Of a DNA stretch of 64,000 nucleotides, positions 9,509 to 21,500 are shown piece by piece (the first letter of the stretch is position 1; each line of letters opens with the position of its first letter). The DNA lies in the NCBI GenBank assembly GCA_013396755.1, contig VWZF01003241.1:494727-558726 (forward strand). The letters are read 5' to 3'. The position numbers and the translations under genes are program-made. The notes under the pieces were generated by a model, which worked only from the letters and a program-made list of their open reading frames with translations, made no database searches and was not told where the DNA came from. This DNA is from Sclerurus mexicanus. Its lineage: Eukaryota; Chordata; Aves; Passeriformes; Furnariidae.

Positions 9509-12500
9509 CTGGAAATCAGGGTGACATTTGTTCAGCAAACACCCCCAGAGCAGACCCCGCCATGGGGACCCCCCGGCCAAGGTTGGGGTGCACGTGGTGA
9601 CATCGACATCTCCAGCAGAGGANCCACGACAGTGGCTGTGGCCGTGGCCAGCAGCACGGCAAAATGCAGGTAGTGGATGTCGGTGAGCAGCCAGGGCCGC
9701 TGGTCAGGGACCCCACAGCGGGGTGTGGGATGTGCCAGCTCCAGCCCCATCCTCGCCAGTCCCAGTGCCAGCCCCACCATCAGGCCCCAGAAAGCTCCCT
9801 GCAAAGCCAAGGTCCCTGGAGGGTGGCTGGAGCAGGATGGCCACCCCACAGCAGGGACAAACCCCCCAGGAGCTGCTCCCTCCTCCCAGCCCTGGGAGAG
9901 GGTTGAGTGGCCCCTGTGTGATGGGGCACAGTTGAGCCCTGGCCCCCATCCCTGCATGGGATGTCCCCTGGCAGCCCCACTGGCCGTGCCACACTTGGTG
10001 GCCATGCATGGCAGCACCTGCCTCCTCCTCCTCCTCTTTTTCCCACCAGACACCCACCAGGTCCCAGGGGAACACCAGCCAGTCCCAGTTCCTCTTGCCA
10101 GCCCCTCCAGCGTCATCTCCTCACTTCCTCCTTCCTCCCCACAGCCTCTCAAGCCCTGCTGGGTCCGTGGGAGCAGGGCAGACAGGGGGGTGTTGGTACC
10201 ACGCATGTCTCCAAGCTGTCCCCAGAGCCACTCCAGCCACACACCTGCTCATTAGCTCGGGGCCAGAAGACAGCCAGGATGAAGACGGCAGTGACGGGAG
10301 GAGCCAAGTAGCTGGTGACAGCCTGGATGTAGACGTAGAGCTGGCCACCACTGGAGCTCTGCAGGATGGGGATCCAGACCACGCTGAGGGCCACCAGCAC
10401 CACCGTGACTACCCTGTGAGCGGCAGCAAGGTGATGCAGGTGATGTTCCTGTCCCACTTACACTTCTTTGCAGCTGCAGCATCACCGTGGCAGTGGGGGT
10501 CCCCAAAACCAGGGGCTGGGCCCCAGTGCCAGTGCAGGACACGCAGGTGGGTCAGGGGAGGACAGTCATTGCTGGGGGACATCCCCAGGGCCACAGAGGA
10601 TGCTAATTATGCCGGTGCTGGTTCCATTCCCAGCAGAACACTCCCAAGGCCCCTGTCCAGCCCCAGGGGGCTGCTAAATGGGATGCCCCCATGGAGAAAC
10701 ACCAGGCAAAGGGCACTTTCACTATGACAAGCTGCCAGCTGCAGATGTTGGGTGCTCTGGCCAGACTTGCTCTCAGCACCCCCATGTCTAGTGAAGGCAC
10801 TCAGCTGTGGGGACATGGGGACAAGGGCTGAGCTGTCCTGTGCTCAGCTCCCCTGGCCAGGCTGTGACAGAGAGGTGTGTTAGTCCCCAACATCCCCCTG
10901 ACCTCATCCTCACCCAAATCCCAGCCACACCCCACAGCATCACCCTCCTCCAAAGCACAAGGTGTTGAACAGTCCCCAGATTTTGAGCCCCAGCCTGGGC
11001 AGGACCCATCCCAAAAGCCGCCATATTTATAGTTCAGCCCAGCTTATTTACAGCTTCACAGAATTTCCTACATCCCCATCTGCTCATCTCGAAAAGCAGA
11101 AGTAGGAAAAAATAAGAACAAAAATAAGCCATGAAAGCAGCTCTAGCTGGAGTCTGTGTTGCTGTTAGATGCTGGGAAAAGGGAACCAGCCTGAGCATAA
11201 AATGCATGACCTGACCCATGAGGTAGGAGAAATCCTCCTGTTTGGAATGTTTGTGAGCCACAGAGACAATCATAGAATGATAGAATGGTTTGGGTGAGAA
11301 GGGACCTTACAGACCATCTCATTCCAACCCTTCCCACTAGATCAGGTTGCTCCAAGCCCTGTCCAACCTGGTCTTGATGCTAAAAGACCACGTTAAAACA
11401 CAGGATTGTGGCAGAAGTTGGGGGTGCCAAGTGGCCGTGCCCCTCTCCATCCGAGGTGGGGATCTGGGCAGGGAATGGAGAGCAGAACCCAGCACATCCT
11501 GTTGCAGGGGGCCTGGGGAATTTGGGAAGGATGGGGTGTTCCCACCACCACGCCACCTCCTCGGCACTGGGCACACATCAAACACCAGCAGGGATTTCCA
11601 GCCAGGTGCCATGGGCCATGGCAGGAGCTCAAACGCCCAGGACCAGGAACTGGGAGCTCTTTACAATCCCACAATCAAAGCCCTTTCCTTCCTGTGCTGG
11701 CAGGGGCTTGGAACGAGGTGATCTTTAAGGACCCTTCCAACACAACCCATTCTGTGACTCCACAATCCCTGGATGGGGCACCCCTACCCCAGTGGGTCCG
11801 GAGTTGGGCCCCCCTGACAGGAATAACCCCGGGCCGCCTGAGTCCATGCTATCCGGTAGGAAAACATCACACTTGAAGCCTAAACAGCTTTCTTCCCTCT
11901 CCAAAGCGCTTATGGTTGGCTCAGTCCCCGCGATGCGCAGCGTCCCGCTCGCATAATCCCCCGAGGAAGCGCCGGGCATCCACCGCAGCAGCGCCTCCCG
12001 CCCCGGGCGGGCAAAGCCCTGTGCAAACACTCATTAACCATCCTCGGCAGAGCTGTCCTGCCTTGTCACACCCTTGTCACCGGCACTGAAGCCGGAGCCA
12101 GGGAGGGGCGAGCCAGGCCCTGAAGCAATCGCCCCTCTCCCCATGGGGGACCACGGCGAGTCCGCAGCATCGCTGCGCATCCCCTTCCCACCCTCCGGCG
12201 GTGGAGGATGCCCAGAAACAGCTGTTCCTGCAGCCGCTGGACCCGCCAGCCCCCCCGCAGCCCCAGTGCAGCCCAGCCAGAGCCCTGTCCCAGATTCCCT
12301 CCTTGTTATTGCCCGCTCCCGTGGCACCGTGCCGGGGCATTCCCCAGCGCTGACTCCGCTGCCCCGAGCGCCGCACCGCGGGCGCCTTCCCGGGCTCCCC
12401 GCTGGCACCGCCAGCCCACGGGGGCAGCCGGGACACGTGTGGGCAGCATTGTCCTTCGCCACCCGGTGAGGGTCCCCCTGTGCTTTGTGCGGGGACCTCG

Positions 12501-15500
12501 GCCGGGAGCGGCCGTGGCTTCCCGGGGGGAACGGGCTGGAGGCGGCGGGGAGACGCTTCACATCGGCCCCGTCTGCCTTTCCAGGGCTTTCATACATAAA
12601 ATAATCCAAGGGCTTGTTTTCCTTGCATAAACCAGGCTGAGCACAGGCATTTTTCAGGCTGGACTGGCCCCACCAGTCTCCCCGAAACCCCCGGTGTCTA
12701 CCTGCCCACGAGGAGCAGCTCCCGGTCACCGGCCCCCGGGCGCAGCTTCCTCCAGATGTCCATGGTGAAGAGAGTGCTGCTGCTGTTGAATATGGAGGTC
12801 AGGGATGACATGAGCGCAGCCATCATCACCGCGATCATCAGACCCCGCAGCCCTGGGGAGGAGAGGAAGTGTCAGGGAGCGGCTGAACCGGGAGGGATGG
12901 AATGAGACAACCCCAGGATAACGTCTATCCCTCTGCAGGCACACTCCGGGATCTGCCCTGGGGCATGGATGGGGATTGGGAACCCCCAGCTGCACCCTGG
13001 GACGCCAGGACACTGCGGTGACCCAGGGTCACCCACAGCCCCTGACCTCGCTTTTGGAGCCACCCTTGGAGGGGCTACATGGGCTGCCCCACACGTAAAC
13101 CCACCCAGACCATCTGGGGGTTTCCCCCCAACATCCAAGCCAGGGCAGCAGCCTCAGGGTGCAGCAAAGCCCTGTGGAGATGGGGTCAGCCCCTCCCACC
13201 CACCTACCGCTGGGCATCAGCTCGACCACCAGCTTGGGGTAGGCGATGTTGGAACAGCCCACGGCGGCCCCGCAGACACGGGTGCACTCCTCAGGGTCCA
13301 CGCAGGCCACAGAGTCTGGGGACAGAGGCAGGTGACATGTTGAGATCCTTCACAGGGTAGGGGCCAGCCCTGCACCCTCACCCTCCCTTCACACCCTGTC
13401 CCACTGCAGCAGATATTGACCATTTACCACGGCCGTGGTGCCCAGACCTTGGCAGGAATCCAGGTGGAGAATCAGGGAGCACATCCCACATGAAAATCCA
13501 CCTCTGTCTCCCCCACCTCTTTTCTCCATCAGCCTCAACACAGCAGGACCCATCCCAGCAGCATCCCCTCACCTCCCACTGCCCATTCCCACCTCAGCAC
13601 CGGTCAGATCTATCACCACATTAATCCAGCAACAGCTGTCCTGGGGAGACCTCTGGAGCCCCACCAGGACCTGGGGCCACAGCTGGAGGCAGCAGAGCCC
13701 TGGGGCAGGCACTGCCCATCCCCACACACAGGGCCAGCCAGGTTCTGCACTGTTGTGGCAATTTCCAGGGCATGGGCAGCCCCAGCAACTCCCGGGACAC
13801 GCATGGCAGTGCGCCAGGACCATCAACGCCCAATTATTTCTATGGCTCAACAAGCACTGAACCCTTTTTTTTTCATTGTTATGCTCATAAAATATTGAAA
13901 TGGATGGAAATTAGTGTCAGGCATAAATATGGATGGACTGCCTGGCTCTCAGGTCTGCACCCGCCCTCCCAGGAGCACGGGGATGAGCACGAGAGCACGG
14001 GTGATCCCTGCTGGGAGCATCATCCTGGTTCTCCTGCATGGTGATGCCCAACCGAAGTGGGATGCAGCCCTCAGCCCCAGGTTTGCCTGAAACACCAGCT
14101 GGTGACACCTTGGGGCTTTCCATGAAGGAGTGTGGGGTGCGACGGGAGCACAACACAGTGTGGGCAGACCACAGGCAACGTTCAGCACATCCCAAGGATG
14201 TCAAAAACTCCCAGCCTGAGCCATGTTTCCCCAAGGTGAGAGTCAGCACCAGGGCTCCAGTGACTGTACCCCAGCAGCTGAGTAAAGCTGCCATCACCAC
14301 TCTGTGCCTCAGTTTCCCCTCTAAACCACCACGTTGTGCACGGCTCCATGCAAATGGCTGGTGGCTGGAGGGTGGAAGATGCTCCAGAGGGCAAGGCAGT
14401 GCCTGGGTGTTGTATTCCAGCTGAAACGCCCATCCCAGGGCTCAGCTCAGCCACCAAACCCCTCAGTGGGACCGAGTGAGCGGGAAGCAGGAGCCAAGTC
14501 CGGTGGAGTGGCCAAAGCCCCCAAGCCAGGAGCAGAGCCCAGTGTTGTACCCCACTGCCTTTTTTTAGGCCCTCTGCTAGAGAGGGAAAATTAATTAGGA
14601 GCTTGTAATTAATGCTTCCATCTGCAGCCAGGAGGAGCTGGCTGCAGGAGAGGGGCCATGTCTGCACCAGGTGCTGCCTGTCCAGCTGGATCAGCCTGGG
14701 GACACCTGGAATGGTGGGGACCAACCTGCTCAGCCACAGCAACCTGTCCCTGCAAACAGGGGCTAAATTGGGGTGCTAATTTCACTGTGTGGGGCAAAGA
14801 CAACCCCAGAAACTGGGGGTGGGGGATCCAGGTGACTTCACCCCAGGTAGGGATCAGGTGATGCTCCAGGTGTGGAGCTCTGCCATCCCAATCCTCCCCC
14901 ATCGGCTGGCTCCAGGACCAAGCGCCCCACATGATGGATGGGATGCAGCATTTACACCATATGCAGTAAATCATTAGCGCACACACCCCACAAAACAGTC
15001 CATAAATCTCCTGGCACAATAAAAGCAGCCAGAGCAGGTGGCGGTGGCTGAGGCGGGGACAACCACAGCACGCTCCAGCCACGCCACACACACCCAAGAT
15101 CTACACACTGATCCAGGGCACATCTACACCTACCCGAGGAGGAACAACAACTGGGATGAGGCCCTGGAGCCCTCCGTGGGTGGTGGCTCAGTGCTTGGCT
15201 TTGTCACATTTGCTGTCCCCTGCTCATCGGGGCCAGAATTTCACTTAAAACACCCTAGTTTTGGTTCCAGCACCCTCAGTCTCTGCTGCACCACTCACTG
15301 TCCAGGCCACAGCATGGAGATGACATCCCATCACTGGGAAATCTCTGCTGGGTCAGCACAGCCTTTCCATAAAGTCATCTGAAACTTTCCATAAAGTCCA
15401 GCTGAAACACCCCCTGAGCTGGTGGGAGCCAAACACTTCATCCTCCCCTACACTGTAGATGTGGCACTTGGGGACACGGCTTAGTGTTGGACCTGGCAGT

Positions 15501-18500
15501 GCTGGGTTGGACTCGATGATCTCAGAGAGCTTTTCCAACCTAAATGATTCCATGATTCTATGATCCCAACAAACGGCTGTCACATCCCTGTGTCCCCCAG
15601 CCCCACTGCCACCTCCTGCACAGGACAAACCACACAGCATTTGTCACTGTGGGATGAGCAGGGCCACTGTGCCTCAGAGAGGAGCACTTTGATGGCCAAG
15701 CACCCGGGCAGACGGGTGGCTTTGCCTCGGGAGCCTGACTCAAGTGGGGCCCTCATTTATGCGGCTGCAAATCCAGAAGAGCCGCACCAACGCGAGGGAG
15801 CGAGACACAGCCCATGGCACTTTCCTTTTTTGCATTGGCGCAAGAATCTGACCCCGATTCCTGAAATTCACCTTCATCTGAGCTTCCAAGAGAAAGGTCC
15901 ACATTTCTGGCTTGTGAGCACCAACTGGTGAATCCAGGGCGGGGTTTTTTGTCCCTCTCCCAGTTATTAATGAAATCTGCCATAGCGAGGTCTGGTGACA
16001 TGACTGTGTCCATGTCCATGCTGCAAACCTTACAGAGGAGGGAACAGGACAGGACAGAATATTTTAAGTTGGAAGAGCGCTACAACAATCATCTGGTCCC
16101 ACTGCCTGACCAGTTCAGGGCTGATAAAAAATTAAGGGCACTATCTAAATGCCTTTTAAACACTGACAGGTCTGGGACATTGACCACCTCTGTAAGCAGC
16201 CTGTTCCAGGATGGAACCACCCTCTCCATAAAGAAATGCTCCCTAATATCCCATCTGAAGCTGCCTCAGTGCAGCTTCGAGCCATTCTGGCAGCTCTGCC
16301 CCAGAGCTGCCCCCAGGGACCCACCTGGGCTCTGAGCTCCCACACCAGCACAGGAGGGGTTAACCACAGGACACAACTGTTTTCCTGGGAAATATTGACT
16401 TACCAGCTGGCACACGGGGACAGGGAAGGATTTCAGGGGAGAGACACCTTTTTTTTTTTTTTAAGACAAACACCCAAAGCCTTCCCCAGCCTCCCAGCAC
16501 CCTCCAGCACCCACATGCTCCCGGGGGGGCTCCCAGGCCGGTCACAGGCATGAGGACACCTCAGCCGAAAGAGTTAATCGGGCTGGGCAGGGAATGTGTG
16601 AAGGCAACATGTGACTGCAGGTGGGGCAGGGCGGAGGGATGAATCACTCTTTTCCTTTTCCTCTTTTCACTTCTTGCTGTTACCTGTCCGGCTCTGTGCG
16701 CTGGCAGGAGCCCCAAGCCAGGGCGATGCACAGCAGGCTGACCAGGAGCGTTCGCCGCCGTGGGACCCACGGGCTGACCCGCTGCTCCAGGAGGGATAAC
16801 CAGGGACGGCGTCTCGGCCAAGAAACCCTCCTTTTGGCTGCCCTTCGTTAAGCCAGTTTTCTCTTTGTTTCTTTTTTCCCACTTTTTATTTCATCCGGTG
16901 TTGCCTTGGCAGAGCGGAGAATGAGGAGGGAGCGGGCTCGGAGGTGAAGGACCTTCCTGGTGGTGCACACACACCTGGGGCTGTCTCTGCCCCGTCACGC
17001 AGCCCCGGCCGTGGGAAGCTCCGTGTTTATCTTGCCTGGAGCCCTCTCACCCCAGCAGAGCCGGGAGCAAGCCAGGAACCAAATCCTCCTCCCCAGCACA
17101 GAAGAGCTCCGGTGTGGCAGGAGCCGCTGGAAAAGGGAGCGGTGCCTCTCCCGAGCTGCCCGTTGAGCCAAGGAGGGTGAAGCAAAGGCAATTGTGTGTT
17201 TAAAGACTGGGGAATAATTAATTCCCTATTTATTGCCGACATCCGGCGCTCGCTGGGGGCACGGAGCTCCCTTCGAAGAGAGGACCGGTCACCATGGCTT
17301 TCTCCCAAGTGCAGTGCCTGGACGACAGCCACGTCAACTGGAGGTCCAGCGAGTCCAAGCCCGAGTTCTTCTACAGCGAGGAGCAACGCCTGGCCCTGGA
17401 GGCACTGGCCTCGCGTGGCCGCGACGCCTTCTATGAGGTCCTGAAGAGGGAGAACATCAGGGACTTCCTCTCCGAGCTGGAGCTGAAGAAGATCCTGGAC
17501 ACGCTGGAGACGTATGACCCCGGCTCCGAGTACATCCCGCGCCACGGCAGCAGCACAGGGGACAGCGACCGGGACAGCCAAGGGGATGAGCAGGACATGG
17601 CCCCCTCCCTGGAGTACTGGCCCCAGAGGTCCGACCGCTCCATCCCACAGCTGGACCTGGGCTGGCCCGAGACCATCGCCTACCGCGGGGTCACCCGCGC
17701 CACTGTCTACATGCAGCCGCCCATCGAGGGGCAAGCGCACATCAAGGAGGTGGTGAGGAAGATGATCTGCCAGGCTCAGAAGGTGAGTTGTGCCACAGGG
17801 ACTGGGCAGGATTTGCCCCAGGGCGTCCTGCTGAAAGTCCTGCTCAGCCAGGCAATCCCTGTCCCGCGGGAAGCTCTGCCCAAACAAAGGATGGGCAAGC
17901 GTTGGGGTTTTTCCATGTAAGCAATATTTGGGGATCAGGTCTTGCTGAAGATGCTGTTCGCCTGGTCCAGTGCTCCCTGGAAGCAACACAACCCTTCCCT
18001 CGATCCACATGGCAGCGCTGTTAATCCCAGGGTCCCTTTGGGGCTGTGGGGAAAACCACTGGGGAGAAAAATAGGTTGATCTACTCCCCAGCTGCAAGAC
18101 CACAGTCCCAGGCAGCCCACAGTTGTTACTCCCAGTGTGACAGCATGTGGCAGCACAGAGGAACCCAGGGTCATCTGGCCTATCCAGCACATGATCCCAT
18201 GTTCATGGTCCGCCCTCCATCCTTGTGTCCACCACCTGTCCAGTTCATGGCCCTGGGACCAATGCAAGCCCTGGGGCAAAGTAACCAAAGGCTCTGGTCT
18301 GGCACCGACACACACAAGGGTTGCATTTTGCCCAAGATGGCTGTGGTGCTCCAAGCTGGCCTCATCCTGGCTTTCAGAGGAAAACAATGAGCTGGTGAGC
18401 AGGACAAGGCTGGGCAGATGCTGAAAGGATTTGGGTTGAGACTTGTCCTCGCTGCAGAATTCAACCAAGGAGCAGGGAGTGGGGGTGCACGAATAATGTG

Positions 18501-21500
18501 GGCAGGCTGGTGTCACGGATAGGAGGACCAGGAAAGGAGGGAGATGATGGCATGTGTTGAAGGTTGGTGGTGGTGGGCAGAGGTTGTCGGTATTTCCCAG
18601 TGACCCAGTCCCAGGTGGGAAGTTCAGGAGGAGTTGGTACCTGCTGGTTTCTCAGTGCTTTGAAGCTCTTTGAGTTCTGTGCACCCAATACCACGAGAGC
18701 TCTAAGGAAGGAGCATTCCAATCCCGGGGATGTTTCAGCAGGAAAACAGGGAGATGCTGCCAGGTTGTCTATGGAGCAGACGGAGACAGGCTGGGATGCA
18801 TCAGATCCACCTGGCTCCTCCAGGGACAGTGCTGGGGTTCGCAGATCCTGGCAGGAGAGGAAGCCTGGTGATATGTGGCCATCAGAGCCTCTCCAGAACC
18901 AGAGGACCTGGGGTCTGAGCATGAAGACCCCCAGCCCAGGCAGGAAAACTAACCTCCCAACACATCCAAGGCAGCCAGCTTACAGGAGAGGCTGATGTGA
19001 GTGTCAGGGCTGCCCACTGTGGGCAGGAGCCATCTCTGGCCACTGTCACCTCACAAAAGCCGAAATGACCTGTCCTTACCTGCAACATTTTCCCTGACAA
19101 AGTGCTTTGCAGTGAGGGTGAAGGGAAGGGAGGGCTGAAGTCCCATGGGATGGAGGATGGGAGAACTATCCCACAACAAACAATGTCTCATCTCTGGGTC
19201 TTTCCGGCTACCTCTGACTCGAGCTTGCAGCTCCTGCCTGGCTTTGCCTACTCACCGCTTCCCACCTGCCCCCACGCAAACGACATCTCCTGAGTCATCC
19301 CACACCCTCCTCCTGCTCCAGAGACGGTGGCTGAGTCAGGCAGCTGCACATCCCCACCTCCCGCTGGAACCTCTCCAAGTCACAGGGATGTGGCCATGGT
19401 TGATGCTGGGATCATCACCAGTATCTTGATGCCCCCTGAGCACGGCTGGGCTCTGCCTCCTGGTCCAGGTGGTTCCTGATGGTGGGATGAGCTGTGGTGA
19501 CATCACTGGTGACATGCAGGAGCCTGCGTGGAGCTTATGGCACCCCAGGAAATGTAGAGGTGGGTGAGTGCTTCATCCTGCAGGCTGCAGGGTCTGGGGA
19601 TGGCAGGAGTAATGGGGTCTGTCAAGAGGGTTCTTCCATGGTCTCCCACCCCATATTCGAGGACCATGGTCACTGCAGCTGAACGTGCTGTCACACTTTG
19701 GAGCCCAGGTGACCACTTGTGGGTGCCCCTAAGGGTGGGGACACTGGGACAGACCTCCTCTGCACCTGCTGATTTAGTCAAGGTTTAAAGTCTTCACAAC
19801 AGCTCAGAGGTGAAAGGGTTTGGCTGAGGAAGATGAGAGTGGATAGAGGGACTGTCCTGCTGCCACCCCATCAGATGTCACATAGGCTGCCACACACTCT
19901 GTCCTCCCTGGAGAGATCCCTGCTGAATTTTCCCATCCCAGCAGGGTTCTTCATCGACTTTTGAAGGAGCACAGACTTGGGAGCGGTTCACTATTACATC
20001 CCAGAGGATGACCCTTGCTCTAGGCATTGTCCCAGGCACTTGGGCTGAAACACTCCCAGGTTCTGAACCCCAAACCCCTCTGCATGAATTGCTGTCCTGT
20101 GACCAGAAGAGCAAAGTCCCCTAACAGGCCCTAGCTGAGGAATGTTCAGGGCCCATGTGAGCGCTGCTGGTGCTGGGAAGGTCCCACGGGCAGAGCTGGG
20201 GTGAGGAAGCAAGAGGCAGGATGTGGGGCTGCTCTGGGAGTGCAGATGAACCCTGTTGCTTGGCAGGAATGAGACCAAACACTGCTGAGCTTCAAACCCA
20301 GGCATGCCAGGCAGGGAGGTGCAAATGATCCTCTTCTCTCTCTGGGAATAAAGGGGAGACAAGAGAGGCTGTGACCATGTCCCTGCTCTCCCAGAAAATC
20401 CCCATCTTTGTGGCCAAGAGAGGTGGTCAGGGATGTGATGCACCATCAGGCTTCAATCCAGAGACCTTCACCAGGTCCAGCCATGGCATGGCTGTCTCTT
20501 CCTCACTGTGGATCCCCTCAGTCTGCAAAGCTCACAGGATGGAACTCAGGAACAATTTCTTGATGGAAAGAGTGGTCAGGCTTTGGAATGGTGGAGTCAC
20601 CATTCCCAGAGGTGTGCAAGGAACAACTGGACGTGGCACTCAGTGCCATGGTCTGGTTGACAAGGTGGTGATGGGTCACAGGTTGGACTCGATGATCCCA
20701 GAGGTCTTTTCCAACCTTGATGATTCTGTGATGGAAGGAGGATCTCCCTTCCCTTCTCTAGATTTTGGCTCTATCTGACCAGAAACCAGAGCAGGTTGAA
20801 AACACTGACCTTGGCCCAAAGCCACTGTAGAGAGCAGCAACTCTGACCTCCTCTCTGCACTTGAGGTTCTAGATTGGGATTGTGGTGATATAATTACCCT
20901 GAGCAACTTCCAGTGAAGGTTGTGAGGCCCTATTAATTACTGTTTACAAAACCTTCTGCCATTCCTGGATGAAAGGGTCGACAGGGGAGAGCAATTATTA
21001 ATGCTACTTGTCCCACCTCTCCTCCATCCCAACACGCTTCCTCTAATTGTGCCTTGGTGCCTGCCTAATTTATTAAATGCCCACGTGGTATGCCCTAAAA
21101 CTCATTATCTGATGATTCAGAGTGAGCTAATAAAGAGCTGCAACTTCCTCTATAAAACATGATCCTGCAGTTTATGTGCTCATCAAAGCTGTTCCAAAGG
21201 TTCCCAGTAGCGTTTGGCCGGTGTCTGGGGGGATGCTGTGCTCGCTGCTCCTCGTGGCTTTGGGACCTGCCACCTGCACATCTGCTGTATCCAATGGATC
21301 CTGGCAGCTTCTGGGACCCTGGGAAGAACAGCGTCTCCCACGTTGGCGCTGGGAGCATCCAGCTGTAGATTTGGGGCTGATTTCCTCTGCATCTTCCATA
21401 TGAACAGCAAAGGGATGGCAAAGCTTCCTGGGATGATGCAGCAGCAAAGGGGCTTTGGGAAAGGGGATATCCTTGGAACAAGCACTGCCCTGGTAGAGGT

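Noticed and set aside
9532..10242. 236-codon open frame on -
   Set aside because: Only 9798 to about 9570 is SLC5A10 exon 13; the upstream part is intron read-through.
17027..18190. 387-codon open frame on - opposite FAM83G exon 1
   Set aside because: It is the antisense shadow of the GC-rich FAM83G first coding exon.
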